Shown here: positions 51,025 through 63,528 of the stretch, piece by piece
Layout: every line of letters starts with the position of its first letter
Numbering within the stretch: the stretch's first letter is position 1
NCBI GenBank assembly: GCA_001683845.1
Contig: LXQI01000007.1
Coordinates: forward strand, 1 to 64,000
DNA from: Erythrobacter sp. ANT-B3C2
GTDB lineage: Bacteria; Pseudomonadota; Alphaproteobacteria; Sphingomonadales; Sphingomonadaceae
Direction: 5' to 3'
Length of the DNA stretch: 64,000 nt
The notes under the pieces: model-generated
Told to the model about the DNA's origin: nothing
Seen by the model: only the letters and a program-made list of their open reading frames with translations
Databases searched by the model: none
Position numbers and translations under genes: made by a program

Positions 51025-52932
51025 ATGAGCGCCGCCGAGGGGGATCAGCGCACCTCCGCCAAGGTAAAGATGGCGGTGGGGGCCATCGGCGTCGTGTTCG
51101 GCGATATCGGCACCAGCCCGCTCTACGCCTTTCGCGAAACCTTTCGCGGCCCCAACCCGCTGCCGATCGACGATTTGCACATCCTGGGCGTCGTCAGCCT
51201 GATCTTCTGGTCGATGACGCTGGTGGTCTCGATCCAGTACGTCACCATCCTGATGCGGGCGGATAATAACGGGCAGGGCGGCAGTCTCGCGCTGGTGGCC
51301 CTGCTCAGCCGCCACATCGGCAAATCGCGCTACGGCTGGATCACTGTGCTGCTGGGCGTGTTCGCCACCGCGCTGTTCTATGGCGACAGCATGATCACGC
51401 CGGCCATCTCGGTGCTCTCGGCAGTGGAGGGGCTGACGGTGGTGAATCCCGCGCTCGATCCGCTGGTCATCCCCATTGCACTGGTGCTGCTGGTGGCGCT
51501 GTTCGTCATCCAGAAGCGCGGCACCGCCCGCGTGGGAGCCCTGTTCGCGCCGGTGATGATCGTCTATTTCATCGTGCTGGCGGTGCTGGGCATCTACCAC
51601 ATCTCCCAGGCTCCCGGCATCCTCGCGGCGCTGAACCCGTGGTACGCGATCCAGTTCTTCATCACCGACAAATGGTTCGCCTTCCTCGCGCTGGGCTCGG
51701 TGGTGCTGGCGGTCACGGGCGCGGAGGCGCTCTATTCGGACATGGGCCATTTCGGCCGCGGGCCGATGCGGCTCTCCTGGTTCGGCTTCGTCATGCCCTG
51801 CCTGCTGCTCAACTATTTCGGCCAGGGCGCGATGATCATCGCGCTGGGCGACGCGGCGGCCGAGGAGGCGATCCTCAACCCGTTCTTCTTCCTCGCACCC
51901 GAAAGCCTGCGCCTGCCGCTGGTGCTGCTGGCCACGGCCGCCACCTTCATCGCCAGCCAGGCGGTGATCACCGGCGCCTTCTCGATCACCCACCAGGCGA
52001 TCCAGCTGGGCTTCATTCCCCGCCTCTCCACGCTGCACACCAGCAAGACCCACCAGGGGCAGATCTACATCCCGGTGATCAACTGGGCGCTGTGCATCGC
52101 GGTGATCATGTTGGTGCTGTTCTTCCAGAACTCCTCCAGCCTCGCCTCGGCCTATGGCATCGCGGTCACCGGCGCGGTCACCATCGACACGCTGCTGATG
52201 GCGGTGCTGTTCATCGGCGTATGGAAATGGCGCTGGTGGTATGCCGCGCCCCTGGTGCTGCTGTTCCTGGTGGTGGACGGCGCCTATTTCGCCGCCAACC
52301 TGATCAAGATCCCCGATGGCGGCTGGTTTCCGCTGCTGGTGGGCGCCATCGCCTTTACTCTGCTGACCACCTGGGCCAAGGGCCGCCGGCTGATGCGGGA
52401 GCGAATGGGCGAGGTCTCGCTCCCGCTCGATATCTTCGCCCGCTCGGCGCGCAATTCCACCGCGCGCGTGCCCGGCACGGCGATCTTCATGAACTCGGGC
52501 GCCAGCGGCACGCCGAGCGCGCTGCTGCACAATATCAAGCACAACAAGGTGCTGCACGAGCGGGTGGTGGTGCTGACGGTGCTCATCGCCGACATCCCCT
52601 ACGTGGAGGAGGAGGCGCGCACCGAGATCAGCGAGATGGGCGATGGCTTCTACCGGGTAAAGCTGCACTACGGCTTCATGGAAGAAACCAATGTGCCCGC
52701 CGCACTCAAGGAGATCGGCTCGACCGGCGGCCTGTGCGGCGCCCCGTTCGAGATGATGCAGACCAGCTTCTTCCTCTCGCGCCAGACGCTCCTGAGCGCG
52801 GCCCGGCCCGGCATGGCGATCTGGCGCGAACGCCTGTTCGCCTGGATGATGCGCAACGCCGCCACCCCGATGCAATTTTTCAACCTGCCCACCAACCGCG
52901 TCGTCGAACTGGGCAGCCAGGTGGAGATTTAG
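51025..52932 (+). CDS. kup: KUP-family potassium uptake protein
   Basis: [68 protein letters not shown]. Confidence 0.98.
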   Translation: MSAAEGDQRTSAKVKMAVGAIGVVFGDIGTSPLYAFRETFRGPNPLPIDDLHILGVVSLIFWSMTLVVSIQYVTILMRADNNGQGGSLALVALLSRHIGKSRYGWITVLLGVFATALFYGDSMITPAISVLSAVEGLTVVNPALDPLVIPIALVLLVALFVIQKRGTARVGALFAPVMIVYFIVLAVLGIYHISQAPGILAALNPWYAIQFFITDKWFAFLALGSVVLAVTGAEALYSDMGHFGRGPMRLSWFGFVMPCLLLNYFGQGAMIIALGDAAAEEAILNPFFFLAPESLRLPLVLLATAATFIASQAVITGAFSITHQAIQLGFIPRLSTLHTSKTHQGQIYIPVINWALCIAVIMLVLFFQNSSSLASAYGIAVTGAVTIDTLLMAVLFIGVWKWRWWYAAPLVLLFLVVDGAYFAANLIKIPDGGWFPLLVGAIAFTLLTTWAKGRRLMRERMGEVSLPLDIFARSARNSTARVPGTAIFMNSGASGTPSALLHNIKHNKVLHERVVVLTVLIADIPYVEEEARTEISEMGDGFYRVKLHYGFMEETNVPAALKEIGSTGGLCGAPFEMMQTSFFLSRQTLLSAARPGMAIWRERLFAWMMRNAATPMQFFNLPTNRVVELGSQVEI

Positions 52933-53016
52933 CAGCGGCAATCGACCCGCCGTGCGCCACCTCCCGGCCGGGCACGATGGTTCAGCCGGGACGGCACAGT
53001 GTGAACCGGCGCCCCT

Positions 53017-54096
53017 TCACCGGTCCAGTGGCGCCTCAGCTTGCGATTGACCCTGAGCGGCGGTGCTCAACCCGCGCACCACTCCCATCGAGAACAAAGC
53101 ACCCTCCGCGGCCGCACTGATGCTCAGGCCGACCGGACCGAGCCCTGCCTCCCCAAGCGCTCTACCCACGGCATCGAGCCTGAATTGCGAGGAGGGGAAG
53201 GCGTCTACGAGGGCCAGCAGACTCCCCGCCATCATCCGCCCATCGAGCAGCGCAATCAGCAGGCCCGCACCCGCACCCAGCACGGCAGCAATGCTCACGC
53301 TCCGCCACATCCCGTCGCGGGCCAGGAACGCCGCCAGTCCCACGGCACCCCCGAGAACCAGGCCTTCGAACGCGCCCGCAAACTCTCCGATGGACCGGCC
53401 GAACAGCAGACGGAACGCGTCGCTGCCGATCAGATTGGCGAAGGCCCCGACAATCACGCCGCCCAGCATCCCGCCCGCCACCGTCCAGTACCATTTCCAC
53501 GGCCGGATGAACTGGAGAGCGGCGGCCAGGCCGGCTGCGATCCCCGCGCCCGCCACTCCGGCCGAAAACACGGAGACCAGCACAAGCACGATCAGCAACG
53601 ACACCGCTCCTCCACCGCTCGTCTGCGGCTGCGTGGTGCCGATAAAACCGTACAGCAGGCCGATCAGCGCACCGGCCAGCATCGCGCCCGCCGTTCCCGC
53701 CAGAGCCAGGCGAATGAAGCGCCCATCCGAAACCAGAACCGATGGCGTTGCGCCGGTGGCGATGTCCCGCACCGGCGCGAAGGGCTCGACGGGCGCGATG
53801 AACCGATAGCCATGCTTGGGCACGGTCTCGATATATTGTGGCATGCCCGCGCTGTCGCCCAGCGCGCGCCGCAAGGTCCGAATGGCTTGGGTGAGTGCCT
53901 CGTCGGTCACCGGAACCCCCCGCCACACCTCGTCCATGAACCGATCCTTGGTGACCAGATCTCCACCAGCCTCCACCAGCAGGATCAGCGCATCCATGTA
54001 GCGCGCGTTCAGCTCGACGGTCTGGCCGCCGCGCGAAAGCCTGCGATCGGACGGATCGAGGCAAAATGCCCCGAAACGCATGGCAGAATGGCTCAT
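53017..54096 (-). CDS. Winged-helix (CadC/ToxR-type) DNA-binding domain fused to a polytopic membrane domain
   Basis: MRFGAFCLDPSDRRLSRGGQTVELNARYMDALILLVEAGGDLVTKDRFMDEVWRGVPVTDEALTQAIRTLRRALGD...YIETVPKHGYRFIAPV, then several Gly/Ala-rich TM segments. Confidence 0.9.
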   Translation of the reverse strand: MSHSAMRFGAFCLDPSDRRLSRGGQTVELNARYMDALILLVEAGGDLVTKDRFMDEVWRGVPVTDEALTQAIRTLRRALGDSAGMPQYIETVPKHGYRFIAPVEPFAPVRDIATGATPSVLVSDGRFIRLALAGTAGAMLAGALIGLLYGFIGTTQPQTSGGGAVSLLIVLVLVSVFSAGVAGAGIAAGLAAALQFIRPWKWYWTVAGGMLGGVIVGAFANLIGSDAFRLLFGRSIGEFAGAFEGLVLGGAVGLAAFLARDGMWRSVSIAAVLGAGAGLLIALLDGRMMAGSLLALVDAFPSSQFRLDAVGRALGEAGLGPVGLSISAAAEGALFSMGVVRGLSTAAQGQSQAEAPLDR

Positions 54097-54181
54097 TTCA
54101 GCGATTGCTCACTTTTGTCTCATGCCGCTCAGCCCCTGTTGCGGCCAGTGATGGCGCTCCGCTGCCGAGGAGACAAGAACC

Positions 54182-56348
<2,167 letters not shown>

Positions 56349-56411
56349 CCGCCCGATGCCGCTGGCCGGGCCCCGCCACTCCGCCACCGCACGCCGGGCA
56401 GGGGAGGGCGC

Positions 56412-57590
56412 ATGACCCCCGCCGCCCGCCTGCAATCCGCCATCGAGATCACCGACCAGATCGTCGCCGCCGCGCTGGCCAAGGGCCCACCGGCCGACCG
56501 GATCCTGGCCGATTGGTTCCGCACCCGCCGCTTCGCCGGCTCCAAGGACCGCCGCGCGATCCGCGAATTGGTCTACCGCGCCGTCCGCGCCTGCGGCCCG
56601 ATCCCCCAAAGCGGCCGGGCGGCCATGCTGCGGCTGGCCGAGGAAGACCGCTCGCTGCCGCCCTATTTCGACGGCTCCCCCTACGGCCCCGCGCCCACTG
56701 CCGAAGGCGAGCCGGCGGCCGAAGGCGGAGTCGCCCCCGGGTGGCTTGCCAAGCGCCTCGCCTCCTCCGGCATCGCCGGCGCCGAGGCCCAGGCACTGCT
56801 GGGCCGCGCCCCGCTCGATATCCGCGTGAATGCGCTCAAGGCGAGCCGCGCCACCATCGAACTCCCACTCCCCGGCGAGCCGCTCGCCGCGCCCCATGGC
56901 CTGCGCCTCCCGCCGGGCACCCCGGTCGAGCGCTGGGAGGCGTTCGATCAGGGCCTCGTCGAGGTGCAGGACGGCGGCAGCCAGCTCGCCTGCGAGGCCG
57001 TGGCCGCGCGCCGGGGCGAAACCATCGTCGACCTATGCGCCGGCGCTGGCGGCAAGACCCTCGCGCTCGCCGCAGCGATGCGGGGGGAGGGCCGCCTGAT
57101 CGCCGCCGATACGGATCGAACCCGCCTCCAGCGCCTCGCCCCCCGGGCCGAGCGCGCCGGCGCCACGATCCAAGAGTCCATCCTGCTCAACCCTGGCCGC
57201 GAACTCCCCGCGCTCGCCGCCTGGCACGGGCAGGCCGATGCCGTGCTGGTCGATGCGCCCTGCTCGGGCACCGGAACCTGGCGCCGCAACCCGGAAGCAC
57301 GCTGGCGGCTCGATCCGGCGGCGCTGAAACAGCTGGGCACACTCCAGCGGCACCTGCTGGAGATCGCCGCCGCGCTGGTCCGCCCCGGCGGACGGTTAAT
57401 CTACGTCACCTGCTCGCTGCTCGACGAGGAGGGCCCCTCGCGCACCGATGCCTTCCTCGCCGCCCATCCCGAGTGGACCGCGGACCCACCGCCGCTCCCG
57501 CTCGGCGCCCCCCGCGGCCCCGGCTGGCGGCTCGAACCCGCTCGCGACGGCGTGGACGGCTTTTTCATCGCGCGCCTGCTGCGGCCGTGA
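56412..57590 (+). CDS. RsmB/NOP family rRNA methyltransferase
   Basis: VDLCAGAGGKTLALAAAM; VDAPCSGTGTWRRNPEARW; IYVTCSLLDEEG. Confidence 0.95.
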   Translation: MTPAARLQSAIEITDQIVAAALAKGPPADRILADWFRTRRFAGSKDRRAIRELVYRAVRACGPIPQSGRAAMLRLAEEDRSLPPYFDGSPYGPAPTAEGEPAAEGGVAPGWLAKRLASSGIAGAEAQALLGRAPLDIRVNALKASRATIELPLPGEPLAAPHGLRLPPGTPVERWEAFDQGLVEVQDGGSQLACEAVAARRGETIVDLCAGAGGKTLALAAAMRGEGRLIAADTDRTRLQRLAPRAERAGATIQESILLNPGRELPALAAWHGQADAVLVDAPCSGTGTWRRNPEARWRLDPAALKQLGTLQRHLLEIAAALVRPGGRLIYVTCSLLDEEGPSRTDAFLAAHPEWTADPPPLPLGAPRGPGWRLEPARDGVDGFFIARLLRP

Positions 57591-57652
57591 TAGCTACGCC
57601 GTTCATGGCACAGCCACGCCACCCGCCCCACGTCACGCTCAAGGAGTTCGTG

Positions 57653-58153
57653 ATGCGCTACACCCCCGCCGCCCTCGCCTTGTCCCTGCTCGCCGCAGTC
57701 GTATCGAGCGTGGGCCACGGAGCCGAACAGGGGCCTGATCCACGCGCCGCCGCGCTGGCGGCACAAGGGCAGGGCGCGCTGGCAAGCGGCGATATACAGG
57801 CGGCGATCGACCAGTTCGAGGCGGCGCTGGCGGTCGATCCGGCCTACACCGCGGTCTATCTCGATCTCGCGGAAGCCGCCCGCCTGCAGGGCCTGCAAGG
57901 CAAGGCGATCCACTATTATCGCTCGGCGCTGGAGCGCGAGCCCGGCAACCTCGCCGCCATCTCGGGCGAGGGCGCTGCACTGGTGGAAAAGGGCGCGCTC
58001 GAAAAAGCCCGGCGCAACCTCTCCCAGCTCGAATCGCTCTGCGGCGACGGCTGCACCGAAACGCAACAGCTCGCCGCGGCCATCCAGCAGGGCCCTCCGA
58101 TCATCCTGCGCGCCGAGGCGATCGCGCCCGATCCGCTGGTGACACAAAACTAG
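57653..58153 (+). CDS. Secreted tetratricopeptide repeat protein
   Basis: Signal peptide then QGALASGDIQAAIDQFEAALAVDPAYTAVYLDLAEAARLQGLQGKAIHYYRSALEREPGN. Confidence 0.85.
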   Translation: MRYTPAALALSLLAAVVSSVGHGAEQGPDPRAAALAAQGQGALASGDIQAAIDQFEAALAVDPAYTAVYLDLAEAARLQGLQGKAIHYYRSALEREPGNLAAISGEGAALVEKGALEKARRNLSQLESLCGDGCTETQQLAAAIQQGPPIILRAEAIAPDPLVTQN

Positions 58154-58186
58154 CACCGGCAACCCCGGCCCGAGGGAGGGTCGCAG

Positions 58187-58510
58187 GTGGCCCCCATCCT
58201 CTACATCGCCGCCGCACTCGCGGAGATCGCCGGCTGCTTCGCCTTCTGGGCCTGGCTGCGGCTGGGGCACTCGCCTTGGTGGCTGGTGCCCGGCCTCGCG
58301 TCGCTGGCGCTGTTCGCCTGGCTGCTCACGCTGGTCGATGCCGAACACGCCGGCCGCACCTACGCAGCCTATGGCGGCGTCTACATCCTCTCGGCGCTGC
58401 TGTGGCTATGGCTGGCCGAAGGCGTGAAGCCCGATCGGTGGGATCTCATCGGCGCGAGCATTTGCCTCATCGGCGCAGCCATCATCCTGTGGGGCCCCCG
58501 CGCCGCCTAG
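58187..58510 (+). CDS. YnfA family membrane protein
   Basis: [66 protein letters not shown] start. Confidence 0.96.
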   Translation: MAPILYIAAALAEIAGCFAFWAWLRLGHSPWWLVPGLASLALFAWLLTLVDAEHAGRTYAAYGGVYILSALLWLWLAEGVKPDRWDLIGASICLIGAAIILWGPRAA

Positions 58511-58523
58511 CGCAGCCTGATCC

Positions 58524-59015
58524 TCAGTCCCGGGCCAGCGCCGCGCGAAACGCCGCCAACACCGCCGCATAGACCTCGCGCTTGAACGGCACGATCATGT
58601 CGGGCAGCAGCTCGGGCTCGACCCATTTCCACTCGCAGAATTCCGGGTCGGAATGCGCCTCCAGGTCGATATCCGCATCGCTCCCGGTGAACCGCACCAA
58701 ATACCACGCCTGCCGCTGCCCCTTGTAGCGCCCGCCCCACAGCTTCCCCTGCAACTCGGGCGGCAGATCGTAGAACAGCTCCTCCGCCATCCGGTCGAGC
58801 ACCTCCAGATGCTCGGGCCGCGCCCCGGTCTCTTCCGCCAGTTCGCGCAGCATCGCCACGTCCAGCTCCTCGCCGGGGTCGACGCCACCCTGCGGCATCT
58901 GCCAGCGGTCGCCCTCCTTGTTGTCGATCCGCCGGCCTACGAAGGCCTGGCCCTCGCCATTCACCAGCATCACCCCCACGCAGGGGCGGTATTTCAATGT
59001 GTCGTGCTTCGCCAT
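58524..59015 (-). CDS. rppH: RNA pyrophosphohydrolase (Nudix)
   Basis: YRPCVGVMLVNGEGQAFVGRRIDN; WQMPQGGVDPGEELDVAMLRELAEETGA. Confidence 0.95.
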   Translation of the reverse strand: MAKHDTLKYRPCVGVMLVNGEGQAFVGRRIDNKEGDRWQMPQGGVDPGEELDVAMLRELAEETGARPEHLEVLDRMAEELFYDLPPELQGKLWGGRYKGQRQAWYLVRFTGSDADIDLEAHSDPEFCEWKWVEPELLPDMIVPFKREVYAAVLAAFRAALARD

Positions 59016-59220
59016 CCGCCGCTGCTAGGCCAGCGCAGCGCCGAGTGCCACCACCGCTGTTGCAGTGGGCCACAGAAAAACTTGGTTGCCCGCGCCCTTC
59101 CGGGAACCTAGCTCGCGCGTCCCCGCTTGCTCACGGCACGAGGGCATTGTGCCCGAAGCGCCACGGGAGCATACGCGATCCGTACAAGAACAGGCGCAAG
59201 AACCGCGCCGGCAGGAACAG

Positions 59221-61287
59221 ATGATGGCGACCCAAGCGGCTGAAAAGCCAGCCCAACCAGCAAATCCCGGCGCCGGCCCCAGCGCCGCCAATGCCAGAGC
59301 CGAAGCCTCTCCCGATGCGGTGGTGGTGCGCTTCGCGGGCGATAGCGGCGATGGCATGCAGCTCACCGGCGGCCAGTTCACCCTCTCCACCGCGCTGGCC
59401 GGCAACGATCTCGCCACCTTCCCGGATTTCCCGGCCGAGATCCGCGCCCCGCAGGGTACGCTCTTCGGCGTCTCGGCCTTCCAGATCAATTTCGGCAGCC
59501 GCCAGATCAGCACCGCGGGCGACGCACCCGACGTGCTGGTGGCGATGAACCCCGCCGCGCTAAAGGTGAACCTCGAGGCGCTGAAGCCTGGTGGCCTCGT
59601 CATCATCGACACCGGTGAGTTCACCAAGCGCAACCTCGACAAGGCGAAATACACCAGCAACCCGCTGGAAGACGGCTCCCTCGCCAGATGGGACGTGCTG
59701 GCGTTCGACATCAGCGCGCTCACCATCCAGGCGGTCAAGCCTTTCGGCCTCGGCAACAAGGACGCGTTGCGCTCCAAGAACATGTGGACGCTGGGCCTCG
59801 CCCTGTGGATGTTCGATCGCGATCGCCAGCCGATCGTCGACTGGCTCAATGCCAAGTTCCGCAAGAAGCCCGAAATCGCCGCCGCCAATATCGCCGCACT
59901 CGATGCCGGCCACGCCTATGGCGAGACCGCCGAGCTCTCCGGCCCCCTGCGCAAGACCTTCCTGCCCCCCGCGGTGCAGGAGCCCGGCCTCTACCGCACC
60001 GTCACCGGCGCCGAAGCCATCAGCCTCGGCCTCGTCGCCGGCGCACAGCTGGCCGAATTGCCGATGTTCTTCGGCGGTTACCCGATCACGCCGGCTAGCG
60101 CGATCCTCCACCACCTCGCCCGGCTCAAGGAGTTCGGCGTCACCACCTTCCAGGCCGAAGACGAGATCGCCGCCATCTGCGCTGCCATCGGCGCCGCCTA
60201 TGCCGGTCAGCTCGGCGTCACCTCCTCCAGCGGTCCTGGCATCGCGCTGAAGGGCGAGGCGATGGGCCTTGCCATCATGGTCGAGCTGCCGCTGGTGATC
60301 GTCAATTCGCAGCGCGGCGGCCCCTCCACCGGCCTGCCCACCAAGACCGAGCAAAGCGATCTCTACCAGGCGGTCTACGGGCGCAACGGCGATGCGCCGA
60401 TGCCCGTGGTCGCTGCGCGCTCACCGGGCGATGCCTTCGATTGCGCGATCGAGGCCTGCCGTCTCGCCACCCGCTACATGACCCCGGTGATGCTGCTCAC
60501 TGATGGCTATATCGCCAATGCCGCCGAACCGTGGAAAGTCCCCGATCCGGAGGATTACGCGCCGTTCCCCGCCCGCTTCCTCGAAGCGCCCAATGCCGGC
60601 GACCAGCTGCTTCCCTACAAGCGCAATGCGGACGGCGCCCGCCCGTGGATCAAGCCCGGCACCCCCGGCCTGATGCACCGCATTGGCGGCATCGAAAAGC
60701 ACGTCGAGACCGGCAATATCGATTATTCCCCCGCCAACCACCAGCTGATGACCGATGCGCGCCAGAGCAAGATCTCGGGCGTGGAGATCCCGCTGCAGGA
60801 GGTCGCCGTCGGCGAGCAAACCGGCGAGCTGGCCGTGGTCGGCTGGGGCAGCACCTACGGCCCGATCCGCCAGGCGGTCCGCCGCTGGCGCGAGAAGGGC
60901 CGGGCGGTCAGCCATATCCACGTCCGCCACATCTGGCCGCTGCCTGCCAACCTGGGCGAACTGCTGGCCGGCTTCGACAATGTCCTGGTGCCCGAAATGA
61001 ACACCGGCCAGTTCAAGACCGTCTTGCGAGACCAGCTGCTGGTCGACGCCCAAAGCCTCACCAAGACCAGCGGCCAACCCTTCCAGATTGCCGAACTCGA
61101 AACCGCCATCGGCAAGTATTTCGACGGCATCGAAGGCAACGAAGGCGGCGAGGTTCCGCCCAACAGCCAGCAGCTCCCCGGCCGCGAACAGGGCCATGAT
61201 GACGGCACCCAGCCTGACGCCCCGTTCCACGGCGCCGGCTCGGCCCTGCCGGGCGAGGCGAACCCCAACAAGGCGGTAAACCAGTGA
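59221..61287 (+). CDS. korA: 2-oxoacid:acceptor (2-oxoglutarate:ferredoxin) oxidoreductase subunit alpha
   Basis: VVVRFAGDSGDGMQLTGGQFTLSTA; FFGGYPITPASAILHHLARL; NSQRGGPSTGLPTKTEQSDL. Confidence 0.95.
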   Translation: MMATQAAEKPAQPANPGAGPSAANARAEASPDAVVVRFAGDSGDGMQLTGGQFTLSTALAGNDLATFPDFPAEIRAPQGTLFGVSAFQINFGSRQISTAGDAPDVLVAMNPAALKVNLEALKPGGLVIIDTGEFTKRNLDKAKYTSNPLEDGSLARWDVLAFDISALTIQAVKPFGLGNKDALRSKNMWTLGLALWMFDRDRQPIVDWLNAKFRKKPEIAAANIAALDAGHAYGETAELSGPLRKTFLPPAVQEPGLYRTVTGAEAISLGLVAGAQLAELPMFFGGYPITPASAILHHLARLKEFGVTTFQAEDEIAAICAAIGAAYAGQLGVTSSSGPGIALKGEAMGLAIMVELPLVIVNSQRGGPSTGLPTKTEQSDLYQAVYGRNGDAPMPVVAARSPGDAFDCAIEACRLATRYMTPVMLLTDGYIANAAEPWKVPDPEDYAPFPARFLEAPNAGDQLLPYKRNADGARPWIKPGTPGLMHRIGGIEKHVETGNIDYSPANHQLMTDARQSKISGVEIPLQEVAVGEQTGELAVVGWGSTYGPIRQAVRRWREKGRAVSHIHVRHIWPLPANLGELLAGFDNVLVPEMNTGQFKTVLRDQLLVDAQSLTKTSGQPFQIAELETAIGKYFDGIEGNEGGEVPPNSQQLPGREQGHDDGTQPDAPFHGAGSALPGEANPNKAVNQ

Positions 61288-62354
61288 ACGAGATGACTCC
61301 CCCCAACGCTGCCACGGCGACCACGCTGAAGGACTGGGAAACCGACCAGGAGGTCCGCTGGTGCCCCGGCTGCGGGGATTACGCCATCCTCAAGGCCGTG
61401 CAGCGCACGCTGCCGCAACTGCGCGCAGACCCGGCGAACACGGTGTTCGTCAGCGGCATCGGCTGCTCCAGCCGCTTTCCCTATTACATCGAGAGCTACG
61501 GCTTCCACACGATCCACGGCCGCGCCCCCGCCTTCGCCACCGGCATCAAGCTCGCCAACCCGGAACTCGACGTCTGGATGGTCACCGGCGATGGCGACGG
61601 ATTGTCCATTGGCGGCAACCACTTGATGCACATTCTTCGCCGGAATGTGAACTTGCAGATCCTGCTGTTCAACAACGAGATCTACGGCCTCACCAAGGGG
61701 CAATATTCGCCCACCAGCCGCGTCGGCACCACCACGCCCTCCACCCCGCTCGGCTCAGTCGACGCCCCGGCCAACCCCTGCGCCTTCGCGCTCGGCGCCG
61801 GCGCCCGCTTCGTCGCGCGCGGCTTCGACGTCTCGAAGAACCTGCCGGACGTGCTGGTCGCCGCCCACGCCCATCAGGGCGCGGCCTTCATCGAGATCTT
61901 CCAGAACTGCGTCGTCTACAACAAGGACGTGTTCGAAGCCTTCGCCTCGCCCAAGGGCGCCGAAGACCGCCAGCTCTGGCTTACCCACGGCGAACCGATG
62001 CTCTTCGGCAGCGAAAAGAGCTGCGGTATCAAGGGCCTGCGGCTCGATCCCGAGAGCTTCTCTCTGAAAGTGGTCGAGGTGCCCCCCAGTGACTCCGGGG
62101 CGGATTGGCAGGCCGCCGGCGTGCTGGTCCACAACGCCCGCAACCGCACCCTCGCGCACATGCTGGTGGAAATGCCCTTCGGTGCCTTCCCGATGGCGCT
62201 GGGCGTGATCTACGATCACCCCGCAGCGACCTTCGAGGCCGGCATCATCGCAGAGCGCGCCAAGGCCAGTGAGGGCAAGGATTCCAGCCTCGCCCGCCTG
62301 CTCGCCAAGGGCCAGACCTGGACCGTTTCCGGCACCGCTGCGGATCCGATCTGA
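61284..62354 (+). CDS. korB: 2-oxoacid:ferredoxin oxidoreductase subunit beta
   Basis: VRWCPGCGDYAILKAVQRTLPQL; VSGIGCSSRFPYYIESYGFHTIHGRAPAFATGIKLANP; GDGDGLSIGGNHLMH. Confidence 0.96.
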   Translation: MNEMTPPNAATATTLKDWETDQEVRWCPGCGDYAILKAVQRTLPQLRADPANTVFVSGIGCSSRFPYYIESYGFHTIHGRAPAFATGIKLANPELDVWMVTGDGDGLSIGGNHLMHILRRNVNLQILLFNNEIYGLTKGQYSPTSRVGTTTPSTPLGSVDAPANPCAFALGAGARFVARGFDVSKNLPDVLVAAHAHQGAAFIEIFQNCVVYNKDVFEAFASPKGAEDRQLWLTHGEPMLFGSEKSCGIKGLRLDPESFSLKVVEVPPSDSGADWQAAGVLVHNARNRTLAHMLVEMPFGAFPMALGVIYDHPAATFEAGIIAERAKASEGKDSSLARLLAKGQTWTVSGTAADPI

Positions 62355-62405
62355 CCCGCCCGCAACTGGCTTAGGAGCCGCTTGCGGCGGCGTTCTACCC
62401 GCGTT

Positions 62406-62432
62406 GCAAATCGCCAATCAGAGCCGATTTGC
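62406..62432. repeat. Perfect 8-bp inverted repeat GCAAATCG-N11-CGATTTGC
   Basis: Read directly in the korB / downstream hydrolase intergenic region. Confidence 0.75.
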
Positions 62433-62579
62433 GCTCCCGATGTACCCGGCTTGCAGCCCATTGCACCACCGATGCAAACCCGTCCCACCCCGCTTTCCAT
62501 GGCGGCGTAACCCGGTGCAAAAGCCCATCTTGCGGCCCCTAATCGCAGCGCGTAATCGCCTCCCGGTGGAGCGCATCGC

Positions 62580-63497
62580 ATGGACAATCTGACGCACAGC
62601 CTCGTGGGCGCGCTCATTGGGCAGGCGGGGCTGAAGCGGAAAACCGGCCTTGCCATGCCCGCGCTGGTGATCGGCGCCAACCTGCCCGATATCGACGCCG
62701 GCTGCGTTCTGCTGGGCGACATGCAGCACCTCGCCCTGCGCCGCGGGATCACCCACGGTCCCATTGCCTGGGTGCTGCTCCCGCTCGCCTTGGCCGGCCT
62801 GCTTTACGGATGGGACCGATGGCAAGCCCGACGCGGCAGGCGTCCGGAAAGCCGCCGCCCGGTGCACTTCGGCTGGCTCTATGCGCTCGCCTTCATCGGC
62901 TGCCTCTCACACCCGGCGCTCGACTGGCTGAACAGCTACGGTGTCCGTCTGCTCGCACCTTTCAGCAGCCGCTGGTTCTATGGCGACGTGCTGTTCATCA
63001 TCGATCTGTGGCTGTGGCTCGGCCTCGGCTTCGCCACCTGGCTTTCGCTGCGACGCGAGAAGCGAGGCGGGGAGTGGCGCCGCCCGGCGCAGGTCGCACT
63101 GGCGGCGTCGCTGGCCTATGTCGGGCTGAACGCCGCCATCACCTGGCAGGCCGAACGCTCGGTCGCCGATGCGCCCACCGGAACCGAGCAGGTTATCGCC
63201 AATCCGCAGCCGCTGGCCTCCTACCGCCGCTCGGTAGTCTCCGGGGGCAACGGCCTTTACGCGGTGGATGGTGAGACCCTGCCTGGAGTGCCGCTCGATC
63301 GCTGCGATCTAGCGGCGGCGCGCGCGGCCGTTCCGGCGGTGGACAATTTCCTGATCTGGGCGCGCGCACCCTTCGTCACCCCGCGCGAGGATGGCACCCA
63401 CCTGCTCGGCGATGCCCGCTTCGCCGATTCCCGCAGCCAAAGCCGCTTCAGTGTCGTTCTGCCCCAGGGGACCTGCCCGGAACGCCCCGGCGCCTGA
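62580..63497 (+). CDS. Metal-dependent hydrolase, YdjM-like membrane protein
   Basis: MDNLTHSLVGALIGQAGLKRKTGLAMPALVIGANLPDIDAGC; RRGITHGPIAWVLLPLALAGLLY; HPALDWLNSYGVRLLAPF. Confidence 0.93.
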   Translation: MDNLTHSLVGALIGQAGLKRKTGLAMPALVIGANLPDIDAGCVLLGDMQHLALRRGITHGPIAWVLLPLALAGLLYGWDRWQARRGRRPESRRPVHFGWLYALAFIGCLSHPALDWLNSYGVRLLAPFSSRWFYGDVLFIIDLWLWLGLGFATWLSLRREKRGGEWRRPAQVALAASLAYVGLNAAITWQAERSVADAPTGTEQVIANPQPLASYRRSVVSGGNGLYAVDGETLPGVPLDRCDLAAARAAVPAVDNFLIWARAPFVTPREDGTHLLGDARFADSRSQSRFSVVLPQGTCPERPGA

Positions 63498-63528
63498 GCC
63501 GCTTTGAAGTGCCAGAGGGGATGAGAAT

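Noticed and set aside
50740-52941. 733-aa minus-strand ORF
   Set aside because: Lies antisense to ccmI and kup, which have clear family motifs; low-complexity H/R/Q/D-rich translation is typical of GC-rich shadow frames.
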